Positions 55,052 through 64,000 of a stretch of 64,000 bases of DNA are shown here, piece by piece; within the stretch, counting starts at the first letter, position 1; each line of letters opens with the position of its first letter. Source of the stretch: Stutzerimonas stutzeri (GTDB lineage Bacteria > Pseudomonadota > Gammaproteobacteria > Pseudomonadales > Pseudomonadaceae). The notes beneath the pieces were generated by a model. The model had not been told where the DNA came from. It was given only the letters and a program-made list of their open reading frames with translations, and searched no databases. The stretch spans positions 3,100,001-3,164,000 of the forward strand of contig CP077641.1 in assembly GCA_019056435.1 (NCBI GenBank), read 5' to 3'. The position numbers were made by a program, and so were the translations under genes.

Positions 55052-56050
55052 CTAAAGCGCCCATGGATGATAGGCGAATAGCGCCGGGGCACCACCCGTA
55101 TGCAGAAACAGCAGCGGCCCCCGGCCGGGGAAGGCGCCGCGGGTGATGCCATCGAGTAGGCCGGCGAACGCCTTGCCGGTGTACACCGGGTCGAGCAGCA
55201 GACCTTCCTGTTCGGCAAGCAAACGAATGGCGGCCAGGGTGTCAGCATTCGGCTCACCATAGCGTGGGGCGAAATACTGATCCCACAATTCGATTTTGAG
55301 TCCCGCCGGCGCCTCGACGCCGAGCCGCTCGGCGGTGCGTTGCAGCAGGCCTTCGACCTTGGGGCGCTGCGTCGCCTCCGGGCGCGATACAGTGATTCCG
55401 ACCACACGGCTCCCCGGCCGGGCATATTCCAGCGCCAGGGCTAGACCGCTGTGGGTTCCGGCGCTTCCGGAGGCGAGCACCACGGCGGCGAAGTCCTCTC
55501 CGCTGCTGTGCATCTGCTCAGCCAGTTCCAGACCGGCACGCACATAGCCCAGGGCACCGAGCGCATTGGAGCCGCCGACGGGTACCACGTAAGGATTACG
55601 TCCCGTGCTGCGCAGGCGCTCAGCGGCGGCCAGTAGCAACTCGTCGGCATTATCCAGGTTGGCGACCGCTTCGATCTCGCAGCCGAACAGGTCGAGCAGT
55701 AGGCGGTTGCCATTACCCAGGTAGTTGTCCTCGGCGGTACCCAACGGATTTTCCAGCAACGCCAGGCAGCCAAGGCCGAGCCTGGCCGCCAGCGCCGCCG
55801 TCTGGCGTACATGGTTGGACTGAATGGCGCCAGCAGTGACCAGCACCTCGGCACCCTCGGCCAGGGCAGCGGCACCGAGGTATTCGAGCTTGCGCGCTTT
55901 GTTTCCGCCGAAGGCCAGCGGAGTGAGATCGTCGCGCTTGATCCAGATATCCCGACCCAGGTGACGTGACAGACGTGGCAAGTGTTCCAGCGGCGTGGCG
56001 TCGGCGATCAGCTCAAGGCGAGGAAAGCGGGCGAGGGCGTCGGCGAGCAT
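55052..56050 (-). CDS. dcyD: D-cysteine desulfhydrase
   Basis: 332 residues from the ATG at 56050; the open frame extends upstream without homology. The PLP lysine is in [60 protein letters not shown] and [20 protein letters not shown] are the phosphate and cofactor loops of the DcyD/ACC deaminase family. The residues [17 protein letters not shown] and [14 protein letters not shown] complete the fold. It breaks D-cysteine into pyruvate, ammonia and sulfide. Coupling to a cystine transporter is the same arrangement as in enteric bacteria. Confidence 0.9.
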   Translation of the reverse strand: MLADALARFPRLELIADATPLEHLPRLSRHLGRDIWIKRDDLTPLAFGGNKARKLEYLGAAALAEGAEVLVTAGAIQSNHVRQTAALAARLGLGCLALLENPLGTAEDNYLGNGNRLLLDLFGCEIEAVANLDNADELLLAAAERLRSTGRNPYVVPVGGSNALGALGYVRAGLELAEQMHSSGEDFAAVVLASGSAGTHSGLALALEYARPGSRVVGITVSRPEATQRPKVEGLLQRTAERLGVEAPAGLKIELWDQYFAPRYGEPNADTLAAIRLLAEQEGLLLDPVYTGKAFAGLLDGITRGAFPGRGPLLFLHTGGAPALFAYHPWAL

Positions 56051-56192
56051 CGGGCAGGCTTCTGAACAGAGATGAGTCATCACTGTAGAAGGCCATCCCG
56101 TACCGCGGCAAGCATGCTCAATAGTCCAGCCTTCGGCAGCGTGCTGTTTGGCCAGCCTGGCCGCCGTGCAGCCTAGGCTATGCGCCTCCTCC

Positions 56193-58432
56193 TCAATGGA
56201 CCGGGGATGAAGTGGAAGCTGCGGAGCCGAGAGCCTCGCATAGCGCGTCGGCCAGAGCCTGGCTGGTAAAGGGTTTTGGAAGCACGCGGAACCCATGATC
56301 AGCCGCGATGCGCTCGGTGTAACCGGTGGCCAGTATGATGCGCAACGCGGGGTACAGGCGTCGCGCTTGTTCGGCAAGAGCGACGCCATCCATTTGTCCC
56401 GGCATCACGATATCCGAAAGGAGCAGGTGGATCGGTGGCTGATTCGCATCGCTCAGCCTCGCCAGGGCGGTTTCCGAGCCTATCGCCTCCTCGACTTGAT
56501 AGCCCAGTTCCGCCAGCATCGACATCATTACCTCGCGCACCTCGGCATCGTCGTCGACCAACAGCACACGCGCCGCGCGTACAGCCTGTGCCGGTGGCAA
56601 CTGAACGCTGGGAGGAGCATCTGAGCGATGCTCAAGGCGCGGCAGCACCAGAATGACGCGGGTGCCCTTGCCGACCTCGCTTTCGATCGAAACCGCGCCA
56701 CCGGCCTGTCTGGCGAAACCATAGACCTGGGCGAGCCCGAGACCTGTTCCTTCGCCCACCGCCTTGGTGGTGAAGAACGGCTCGAACGCTTGGGCCATTA
56801 CCTCTTTGCTCATGCCGCAGCCGCCGTCGGCGACCTGTATGCATAAATAGGCGCCAGCGTGCAGCCCAAGGTGGTTGCCTTCCACCAGTACCTGGTTGTG
56901 AAGGCTGATGGTTAGCCGCCGCCGCCGGGCATCGCATCGCGGGCATTGATGGCGAGGTTGAGAATAGCCAGTTCGCATTGAACAGGGTCGAGTACGGTAG
57001 GCCAGGCACCTTCAGGTAGTTCAAGCTTCAGTTCGATGTGATTGGGAAGTGTCCCGGTCAACAGCTCGTTCATACCGATGATCAACGTTCGGAGATCCAC
57101 CTGTTCCGCATCGGCAGTGCGACTGCGGCTGAACGTCATCAGATGGCGCGTCAGGCGGGTCGCCCGTTGGGCTGAACGCTGACACGCTTCGATGGCGCGC
57201 TTGGCCCTTGGGTGCGGGCTCAGCATATCGGCCAGCTGCAAGCCCATGGTCATGCTTTGCAGGATGTTGTTGAATTCGTGCGATATGCCGGCGGTCAAGT
57301 TGCCCAGCGCTTCAAGCTTCTGCCCCTGCAGCAATGCACGGTGGGATCGCTCAGCCTGGGCGAGTGCGTCTTGCACCCGCTCGGCCATTTCGTGGCTGGC
57401 ACGATGAATGGTGACGCTGGCTTGAGCCAGCGCTTGCGCGGTCCGGTCGGTTTCGTCCATGCCGGTGTGAAACGCCTGGATGACCTCGCCGCGGCCGAGC
57501 GCCCCGGCGGCAAGATCGAGTTGCGCCAAGGGGCGGGTGATTGTCCGGCCAACGGCGATGGCAAGCGCGATCGCCAAGGCCAGCACCACGAGAATCCCAA
57601 CCGCCATGGTTCCGATGGGTGCCAGCACGCTGAACAGCAGATCGTGTCGTGGAATTGCGATCAGGATGGTCCAGCCTGACGCTTCGGCGCGGCTGAAAAA
57701 GGTGACGACCTCGACGCCGTCGCGGGTTACGGACATCACCTTGCCGTCGCGAGCGGGCGAGGCGCGTAGCTTTTGTATGAAGTCGGGGCTGGCACGTTCG
57801 CCGATGTGTCCGGCTGGATCGCGGGTGCGTGCCACGATGGTGTGTCGCTGGTCCAGGATCACGCCGAGCCATCGCTTCGGTAAATCCTGCGCCTCGAGCA
57901 TCACGCCAAGTGCCGTCACCGGAAATTTCATGGTGACGAAGTACTGGACGCGGCCGTTGCGAAGCACTGGACGGTGGATGGCAATGCTTTCGAGTTGGGT
58001 GACCGGATCGCGAAACAGCGAGCTGATCTGAAGTTGGGTCTCGGTTCCCAGTGCCGGATGAACCGGCAGGCGTGGGGGCATCGGCAAGGGTTCGCCGAAA
58101 GGGTAGTCCGAATCGGCGAGGGGAACCCCGTCAGCATCGAAGATAGTCACCCCCGAGCCCACCGGATGCTCGGTCTGTTGCAGTCGCTCATGGAAGGCGC
58201 GCAGATCGCCATTTCTGATCGTTGGCGAGGCTGCCAGAGTAGTGACGATTGCCCCGTACCGAGCCAGTTCGCGGTCGACACCCAAGGCTACAGCGCGGGT
58301 GGTCTCCTGCATGCCCTGGTCGACATGAGAGGACTGGGCTCGGTAGACCGAATAGGTTGCATAGAGCGCAAAGGCCAGTGCTGGTGCGATAACGGCTATG
58401 ACAAGCCAGACCAGACGAGCGCGGATAGACAC
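56193..58432 (-). CDS. hybrid sensor histidine kinase/response regulator (frameshifted)
   Basis: About 746 residues. An N-terminal membrane helix ([20 protein letters not shown]) precedes a periplasmic sensor to about residue 275. A second helix and HAMP ([20 protein letters not shown]) come next. The kinase H box is [20 protein letters not shown]. The frame breaks in the GGC repeat at plus 56918-56930 and continues with [20 protein letters not shown] and [20 protein letters not shown] (N and G boxes). A C-terminal receiver has [33 protein letters not shown] and VLPKPF. There is no output domain or adjacent regulator gene. The ligand is unknown. Confidence 0.86.
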
Positions 58433-58701
58433 GTCAGCGGAGTTCCTGGCTCAGCGTGGGGCGAGGTATATGGGGCACGTATTGCGTAAGACTGCTGTAA
58501 GCGCGTGAATGCATTCGACTACCTGTTGTGCCAACCAGATTCGCAGCAAGGGCTGCAGTTTATGAGTAGTGGGGTGGGCAAGGCCAGCATAGTCCAAAGT
58601 CGAGCGGGCGCGGCGCCCTTTGGGCTGGTAGATGCAGTCGAGGAGCCGAGCGATGAACGGATCGCGCGGTTACCTCCGGCTGGGGTCAGGCGAGCGCTCG
58701 A

Positions 58702-61700
58702 TCACTGAAAATCGCGGCTGCGCACATCGAGCCCGGTGAGCAAGGACGTGAGGTCGCTCAGGCGGCCGGCGATGACATGTCGCACGCCGCTGGCCGACTC
58801 CAGATGGCCATCCACACGCAGCAGTTGCGACTGGATCAAGGGCCGCCTCTGGCGCTCGGCCAGGTCGCGCCAGACCACCACGTTGACCATGCCGAACTCG
58901 TCTTCCAGGGTGACGAAGATGACACCGCTGGCGGTCTGTGGGCGTTGTCGGCCGATCACCAGGCCGGCAACGCTGACCGGGCGGCCATGCTCGATCATGG
59001 CCAGTTCCCGTGAACTGCGGCAGCGCCTGGCCCTGAGCTCATCTCGTAGCAAGACCAGGGGGTGTGGCCCCAACGTCGTGCCAAGGGTCGCGTAGTCATT
59101 GAGCAGATCCTCGCCCGCTGAGGGGAGTGGCAGGTTGATGGGCGCTTCCTCAGCAGCGGGCAGGTGGGCGAACAGTGGCAGTTGTGGCTCGATTCCGGCC
59201 ACGGTCCAGCGCGCTCGATGTCGATGGCCTGCCAGGCCGCGCAGGGCGCCGGCATCGGCGAGCTGCTCGCGCGCACGCGGTTCGAGTTCGGCTCGAAGGC
59301 ACAGGTCATGGATGTCCGTGAATGGCTGGCGTTGGCGTGCGGCTTCGATGCGCTGGGCATCGGCTTCCCGAAAGCCGCGCACCATCCGTAGCCCCAGGCG
59401 GATGGCCGGTTGCTCCTGGCGACTCGGCTCGAGGCTGCAATCCCAGCCGCTGTGGCGAGCGTCCACCGGGCGTATTTCCAGCCCGTGGCGGCGGGCGTCC
59501 TGGAGAATCTGGTCAGGGTTGTAGAAGCCCATCGGCCAGCTGTTGATCAGGGCGCAGGCAAATGCAGCCGGTTCGTGGCGTTTCAGCCAGCAGCTGGCAT
59601 AGGTGAGGAGCGCAAAACTCGCCGCGTGCGATTCGGGGAAACCGTAGCTACCGAAGCCTTTGATCTGTTCGAAGATCCGCGCGATGAAGTCGGGCTGGTA
59701 GCCTTTGGCGAGCATGCGCTCGGTCAGCCGCACGCGGTGGGGCTCCAGACTGCCGTGGCGCTTCCAGGCGGCCATGGCACGGCGCAGCTTGTCGGCCTCG
59801 TCTGGCGTGTATTCGGCCGCCACGATCGCCAGTTCCATCACCTGTTCCTGAAAAAGGGGCACGCCAAGGGTGCGCTCGAACACCGGTTTCAGTTCTTCGG
59901 ACGGGTAATCCACTTTTTCTTCGTCGTTACGTCGACGCAGGTAGGGATGCACCATGTCGCCCTGGATCGGTCCGGGGCGGACGATGGCGACCTGGATGAC
60001 CAGGTCGTAGAAGGTCTTCGGGCGCAGGCGTGGCAGCATGGCCATCTGTGCACGTGATTCGATCTGGAACACGCCGATCGTATCGGCCCGACTGATCATC
60101 TCGTAGGTGGGCTTGTCCTCCGCGGGCAGCGTGGCGAGGGTCCAGCGCGTGCCGCGATAGTGTTCGATCAGGTCGAAACAGCGACGTATCGCGCTGAGCA
60201 TGCCCAGTGCCAGCACGTCGACCTTGAGCAGCCCGACCGCATCGAGATCGTCCTTGTCCCACTGGATCACCGTGCGGTCGGCCATGCTGGCATTTTCGAT
60301 CGGCACCAGGGTGTCGAGCGGCTGCTCGGAGATCACGAAACCGCCAGGGTGCTGGGAAAGGTGGCGAGGAAAACCGATGAGCGCCTTGGTCAGCACCAGG
60401 ACCCGGCGCAACACCGGGCTGTTCGGGTCGAAACCGGCCTCGCTCAGCCGCGAGTCGTCGGGTATGTCCTCACTCCAGCGGCCACAGCACTCGGCGAGGG
60501 CATTGATCTGATCCGGCGGCAGCCCCAGCGCCTTGGCGACATCCCGCAGGGCACCGGTGGCGCGGTAACTGCTGGCCACGGCGGTGAGGGCGGCGCGATT
60601 GCGGCCGTAGCGCTGAAAAACGTACTGGATGACTTCCTCGCGCCGGTCGTGCTCGAAGTCCACGTCGATATCGGGTGGCTCGTTGCGCTCGCGAGAGAGG
60701 AAACGCTCGAACAGCAGTTTGCTGCGCACCGGGTCGAGCTCGGTAATACCCAGCACGAAGCAGACGCTCGAGTTGGCCGCCGAGCCCCGGCCCTGGCAGA
60801 GAATGCCCCGCTCGCGGGCGAAGCGGACGATATCGTGCACGGTCAGGAAATAGCTTTCGTAATGCAGATCAGCGATCAGCGCGAGTTCGTGTTCGAGCTG
60901 TGCACGGGCCTTTTCCGTGATGCCGTCCGGCCAGCGCCAGCGTGCGCCATCCTCGACCAGCTTGCGCAACCATGAGGTGGTGTCATGTCCGGGCGGGACC
61001 AGTTCGTGGGGGTAGTGATACTTCAGCTGGTCGAGCTGGAAATGGCAGCGCTGACTGATGCGAAGAGTTTCGGCGAGCAGTGCGGCTGGATAGAGCTGGG
61101 CCAGCTCCTCGCGCGACCGCAGGTGGCGTTCGCCATTGGGGAATAGGTGGCATCCGGCCTCGGCGACCGGCAGATGGTGACGGATGGCGGTCATGCAGTC
61201 CTGCAATGCCCGACGACCGCGGGCATGCATGTGCACGTCGCCGCAGGCCACGGCGGGTATGCCCAGGCGTGAAGCCTGGGCCAGGGATTGCCGCAGCTGC
61301 AGCGCGTCGTCCGGTCCCCGATGCAGTTCGATGCCGAGCCACAGCCGCTCGCGAAAACGTTCGAGCAGCCAACGACCTTCGGTATCAGCCCTGTCGTCGG
61401 GCAGCCAGATCGCCAGCAGCCCCTCTAGCGGCCACTCGCTCAGGTCTTCGCGCAGCGCCTGGTAGCGACCTTTTTCGGCCCGCCGGCGGGCACGGGTAAT
61501 CAACTGGCAGAGGGTCTGGTAGCCGGTCAGGTTTTCCACCAGCAAGACCAGTTTGGGCCCATCTTCGATCTGTACCTCGCTGCCGATGATCAGCGGCAGG
61601 CCGGTATCTTTCGAGGCCTGCCAGGCGCGCACGATACCGGCCAGGGTGCATTCATCGGTGATCGCCAGGGCGCCATAGCCCTGGCGCTTGGCGCGTTCGA

Positions 61701-61779
61701 AAAGCTCTTGGGCACTGGATGCGCCCCGTTGGAAGCTGAAGTTGGACAGGCAGTGCAGCTCGGCGTATTCGATGCTCAT
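58702..61779 (-). CDS. dnaE2: error-prone DNA polymerase DnaE2
   Basis: 1025 residues from the ATG at 61779. A PHP domain ([20 protein letters not shown], then [16 protein letters not shown]) leads into the C-family polymerase core with [20 protein letters not shown] and [20 protein letters not shown], which holds the catalytic aspartates. The middle has [20 protein letters not shown] and the end an OB fold ([32 protein letters not shown]). It belongs to the DnaE2 group that replaces DinB/UmuDC in mutagenic repair. Its ATG overlaps the imuB stop codon by 4 nt. It is the last gene of the SOS cassette. Confidence 0.95.
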   Translation of the reverse strand: MSIEYAELHCLSNFSFQRGASSAQELFERAKRQGYGALAITDECTLAGIVRAWQASKDTGLPLIIGSEVQIEDGPKLVLLVENLTGYQTLCQLITRARRRAEKGRYQALREDLSEWPLEGLLAIWLPDDRADTEGRWLLERFRERLWLGIELHRGPDDALQLRQSLAQASRLGIPAVACGDVHMHARGRRALQDCMTAIRHHLPVAEAGCHLFPNGERHLRSREELAQLYPAALLAETLRISQRCHFQLDQLKYHYPHELVPPGHDTTSWLRKLVEDGARWRWPDGITEKARAQLEHELALIADLHYESYFLTVHDIVRFARERGILCQGRGSAANSSVCFVLGITELDPVRSKLLFERFLSRERNEPPDIDVDFEHDRREEVIQYVFQRYGRNRAALTAVASSYRATGALRDVAKALGLPPDQINALAECCGRWSEDIPDDSRLSEAGFDPNSPVLRRVLVLTKALIGFPRHLSQHPGGFVISEQPLDTLVPIENASMADRTVIQWDKDDLDAVGLLKVDVLALGMLSAIRRCFDLIEHYRGTRWTLATLPAEDKPTYEMISRADTIGVFQIESRAQMAMLPRLRPKTFYDLVIQVAIVRPGPIQGDMVHPYLRRRNDEEKVDYPSEELKPVFERTLGVPLFQEQVMELAIVAAEYTPDEADKLRRAMAAWKRHGSLEPHRVRLTERMLAKGYQPDFIARIFEQIKGFGSYGFPESHAASFALLTYASCWLKRHEPAAFACALINSWPMGFYNPDQILQDARRHGLEIRPVDARHSGWDCSLEPSRQEQPAIRLGLRMVRGFREADAQRIEAARQRQPFTDIHDLCLRAELEPRAREQLADAGALRGLAGHRHRARWTVAGIEPQLPLFAHLPAAEEAPINLPLPSAGEDLLNDYATLGTTLGPHPLVLLRDELRARRCRSSRELAMIEHGRPVSVAGLVIGRQRPQTASGVIFVTLEDEFGMVNVVVWRDLAERQRRPLIQSQLLRVDGHLESASGVRHVIAGRLSDLTSLLTGLDVRSRDFQ

Positions 61780-63185
61780 GCGAACCAGCCGTGCAGCAGC
61801 AGCGGCCCTCCAGGGAGGGCGCGAAATGCCCAGCCCTGCTGGCCGGTAGCGGTCTGTACCCGGTAGTAGTCGCGTCGTGCGTCGGCACCATCCCACCAGC
61901 CGGACTCGATGCGCTCGGGGCCGGCCAGGATGAGCAGGCCCTCTTCGCGCAAGGGCTGCGGAGCACTCAGCAGCCAGCCGGGGCGCAACCCGGCGTGGGG
62001 CCATGGTTCGGTGCGGGCGAGGCTGCTTTCCTGCCAGGCGCATTCGGGGCGGTGGTCCGCGCGTGCGCTCAGCGAGACCACGGTTTCGTCGCCCAGTCGG
62101 GCGCGGAGGCGTTCGCGCAGTTGCTCCCAGGGCACATTCTGCTGCGGGCGCTCGTCGAACAGGGGTTGATGGACCGGCGTGAAAGCTGGCAGATCACGAG
62201 CGACCAGACGCACCGCAAGGACGGGGGCTGGCAGCTGCAGGTGCTCGAGGCGGCCACGGGTCAGTTCGAACAGCATGGCGGGCTCGCGCTCGGCACTGAG
62301 CAGGCCGACCGGCACCTCGCTGTCGGGCAGGGTGCGATGCTCCAGATACAGGCTGAAACGCTGGACGCCACTGTCCCGTCCGGCGAGAAAGGCGGCCAGG
62401 TCGGCGGTCAGCCTGCGCAATGGAAACAGCAGGGCCTGGTGAGACTCGACCTCGAAATTCAACTCGATGCGGGTGTCAAAGACATCCGGTGGGCGGTAGA
62501 ACTCCAGAGGCAGCGGCCGATGGCCATGCAGGGTATCGAGCTGTATCAGCACATCACTCGCAAAGCGCCGTGCCAGGCTGGCACGTGGCAGGCTCAGGGC
62601 TTGTTTCAGGGTTCGTATTCCCATACGTGCAAACGCAGTGGCGGCCTCGCGTGGCAGGCCGATGCGCTCGATCGGTAACTGGCCAAGCACCTGGCGCAGG
62701 CGAGGGGTGTCGGTAACGGCAAGGCCATCGTGGACATTGACCAGAACTCGAGCGGCGGCCGGATTGGGGGCCAGGCAGAGGCGGTGTCGAAAGCCCAGCT
62801 CATCCAGTTCGGCTCGCAGGCGTGCCTCGAAACGCGGCCAGGGGCCAAACAGGCTGAAACTGGAATGAACCTCCAACAGCAGACAGCGCGGATAATGCAG
62901 GCTGACCTGGGAGCTGTAGCCATAAGCCCAGGCGGCCAGCAGTTGCTGCCAGTGCTCGATGGCCGCCACGTCATATTCGGCTGTGGAGAATGCCCGAGTC
63001 AGGGCCAGCGCCGCCGCCAATGGCTGGCCAGGTTTTAGCCCGAGTGCTCGAGCGGCGGGGTTGACGGCCTGGAGCATACGGCGCTGCGCGGTACCGCTCA
63101 GCAAGACCAGCGGTGACGCTCGATCGGCGCGTGTACGCAATACACCATCCATGGCCAGCTGTGGCAGCAGAATGCAGGCCCACAT
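61776..63185 (-). CDS. imuB: ImuB, inactive Y-family polymerase homologue
   Basis: 469 residues from the ATG at 63185. The N-terminus [20 protein letters not shown] lacks the aspartate of true Y-family enzymes. It contains [20 protein letters not shown], the central [20 protein letters not shown] and [20 protein letters not shown], a helix-hairpin-helix-like stretch ([20 protein letters not shown]) and a long C-terminal region. ImuB bridges DnaE2 to the beta clamp and ImuA. It begins 1 nt after the imuA stop. Confidence 0.92.
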   Translation of the reverse strand: MWACILLPQLAMDGVLRTRADRASPLVLLSGTAQRRMLQAVNPAARALGLKPGQPLAAALALTRAFSTAEYDVAAIEHWQQLLAAWAYGYSSQVSLHYPRCLLLEVHSSFSLFGPWPRFEARLRAELDELGFRHRLCLAPNPAAARVLVNVHDGLAVTDTPRLRQVLGQLPIERIGLPREAATAFARMGIRTLKQALSLPRASLARRFASDVLIQLDTLHGHRPLPLEFYRPPDVFDTRIELNFEVESHQALLFPLRRLTADLAAFLAGRDSGVQRFSLYLEHRTLPDSEVPVGLLSAEREPAMLFELTRGRLEHLQLPAPVLAVRLVARDLPAFTPVHQPLFDERPQQNVPWEQLRERLRARLGDETVVSLSARADHRPECAWQESSLARTEPWPHAGLRPGWLLSAPQPLREEGLLILAGPERIESGWWDGADARRDYYRVQTATGQQGWAFRALPGGPLLLHGWFA

Positions 63186-63186
63186 G

Positions 63187-63804
63187 TCAGTGCCAGCCCA
63201 TGGCTGATATCGGCCGGGCCGGTGCCAGCCCACCGCGGCATTTGAGAATTCGCACCTGGGCCGGGTGACTTTCGATCGCCAGGCGCAGCGCTGCCGGCGA
63301 CGGGTTGACGGATTCGCGCAACGGGCGATAGGCAAAGGCCAGTGTTTGCCCGGTTTCAGCGGCCACCTGCAGGCGTCGCAACGAGCGATCATCGGCCTGC
63401 TGTGGCCAGCACAGCACCGCGCCACAACTGCCCGAACGCAAGCATTGTTCGGCTGCCCACAAGGCCTCCTGGCCCATGGCGCGCACGAGGCTGAGCTGGC
63501 GGAGGTCGACGCCTGCGGCGAGCCAGGCGGGAGGGAAAGGCAAATAGGGTGGTGCGATCAGCACGACGCGCTCGCCACGGGTGGTCAGGCGTGCCAGGGT
63601 GGGCCATAGCAGGCGTAGTTCGCCGATACCTGTCGTGGCGATGAGCAATTCGCTCAATGCTGCTATCGGCCAGCCGCCACCCGGTAGCGCCGCATCCAGG
63701 GCTGCATGGCCTGTCGGTTGGGTGCTGGGGGCGGCCGTGCTGCGCTGGCCGCGCCATAGTCGGCGCGCATCGAGCAGGTGATCAAGGGATACAACGGAAG
63801 ACAT
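63187..63804 (-). CDS. imuA: ImuA (SulA/RecA-like accessory protein of translesion synthesis)
   Basis: 205 residues from the ATG at 63804. The sequence has HLLDARRLWRGQ, then ALDAALPGGGWPIAALSELL and LAAGVDLRQLSLVRAMGQEA, as in the RecA-like ImuA family of Pseudomonas and relatives. It is the first gene of imuA-imuB-dnaE2, 22 nt downstream of a LexA box, so it is induced by DNA damage. An upstream in-frame ATG at 63822 would overlap the operator. Confidence 0.9.
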   Translation of the reverse strand: MSSVVSLDHLLDARRLWRGQRSTAAPSTQPTGHAALDAALPGGGWPIAALSELLIATTGIGELRLLWPTLARLTTRGERVVLIAPPYLPFPPAWLAAGVDLRQLSLVRAMGQEALWAAEQCLRSGSCGAVLCWPQQADDRSLRRLQVAAETGQTLAFAYRPLRESVNPSPAALRLAIESHPAQVRILKCRGGLAPARPISAMGWH

Positions 63805-63825
63805 GGCGAACAGCAAATCCACGAA

Positions 63826-63845
63826 TACTGTATTTGTGTACAGTA
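63826..63845. promoter_or_regulatory. LexA (SOS) box of imuA-imuB-dnaE2
   Basis: TACTGTATTTGTGTACAGTA, the gammaproteobacterial SOS box CTG-N10-CAG with extra matching TA ends. It lies 22 nt before the imuA start codon, so repression would cover the promoter. No lexA2 gene is visible next to it. Confidence 0.9.
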
Positions 63846-63911
63846 TTCTGCCTTGTCCGAGTCGTGGTCAAGCCGAGGTGATGAAGCGCCACTGCAAAGC
63901 GGCGCTGCCGG

Positions 63912-64000
63912 TCAGATGAAGGCCGTCACCACACCAACCAGGCTGAGCGTAGCGCCAGTCGGGAGCAGGAGGCGCTCACGCCAGGCCAACATCAGCCCAA
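63912..64000 (-). CDS. C-terminal end of a membrane protein (partial, runs off the window)
   Basis: On the minus strand the frame reads GLMLAWRERLLLPTGATLSL and VGVVTAFI before a TGA at 63912. It is one hydrophobic helix, so a membrane protein, perhaps a transporter. The family cannot be told from 29 residues. It stops about 67 nt before the LexA box. Confidence 0.45.
   Translation of the reverse strand, partial: GLMLAWRERLLLPTGATLSLVGVVTAFI

Noticed and set aside
1-64000. CRISPR arrays and rRNA genes
   Set aside because: I saw no series of regularly spaced direct repeats and no rRNA-like sequence while reading through the window.

Overview
The window looks like a GC-rich Pseudomonas chromosome. 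The evidence is the imuA-imuB-dnaE2 SOS mutagenesis cassette behind a canonical LexA box, a degradative class II HMG-CoA reductase matching the Pseudomonas mevalonii type, a ClpG/ClpK stress-tolerance locus, a cystine transporter with D-cysteine desulfhydrase, and the 3' part of a tRNA-Pro(GGG). I read everything by eye; no database search was possible.

Layout. 0-3.7 kb: the right end of an integrated island (DUF736 gene, chemotaxis receptor with a sigma-28-type promoter), closed by a 47-nt tRNA-Pro(GGG) 3' fragment followed by a terminator. 4-13.8 kb: detoxification genes. These are a glutathione transferase with a divergent TetR regulator and two matching palindromes; a NemR-like operon (DJ-1/PfpI protein, aldehyde dehydrogenase, Old Yellow Enzyme, MFS exporter); and a CGNR regulator divergent from a secreted alpha/beta hydrolase. 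14.6-20.3 kb: an exported molybdenum hydroxylase (IorA/IorB-like), a diheme cytochrome and an XdhC-like maturation protein. Two paralogous GlxA-type AraC regulators lie at 5.5-6.4 and 19.3-20.3 kb, and a 33-nt near-identical sequence occurs upstream of both gene groups. 20.3-21.8 kb is a scar with an amidotransferase remnant and an IS remnant.

22.8-35.4 kb: a sugar-acid catabolic cluster under a LacI-type repressor with three operator-like sites. It holds an IlvD-type dehydratase, an enolase-superfamily dehydratase, a FAH-family hydrolase, a complete tripartite tricarboxylate-type (TctCBA) transporter, a DapA-family aldolase/dehydratase, a 2-hydroxyacid dehydrogenase, an FMN-dependent alpha-hydroxyacid dehydrogenase, a GlcG-like protein and an SDR. 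35.7-41.8 kb: a partly decayed transmissible locus of stress tolerance (broken sHsp20, ClpG/ClpK disaggregase, FtsH remnant, PsiE, KefB). 43.2-48.9 kb: a mevalonate catabolic operon (mvaA, mvaB, a small membrane protein, a TctA-like permease) divergent from a MocR-type regulator. 49-56 kb: a lipocalin-like protein, SDR/LysR pair, VOC protein, cystine ABC transporter and dcyD. 56-58 kb: a hybrid histidine kinase. 58.7-63.8 kb: dnaE2, imuB and imuA.

A striking property of the whole window is about two dozen single-base frameshifts, mostly in short homopolymer runs, in genes whose motifs are otherwise intact. This looks more like sequence error than biology, and it should be resolved before any of these genes is called dead. 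The sHsp20, amidotransferase, FtsH and IS remnants are different: they carry several kinds of lesion and appear truly decayed.
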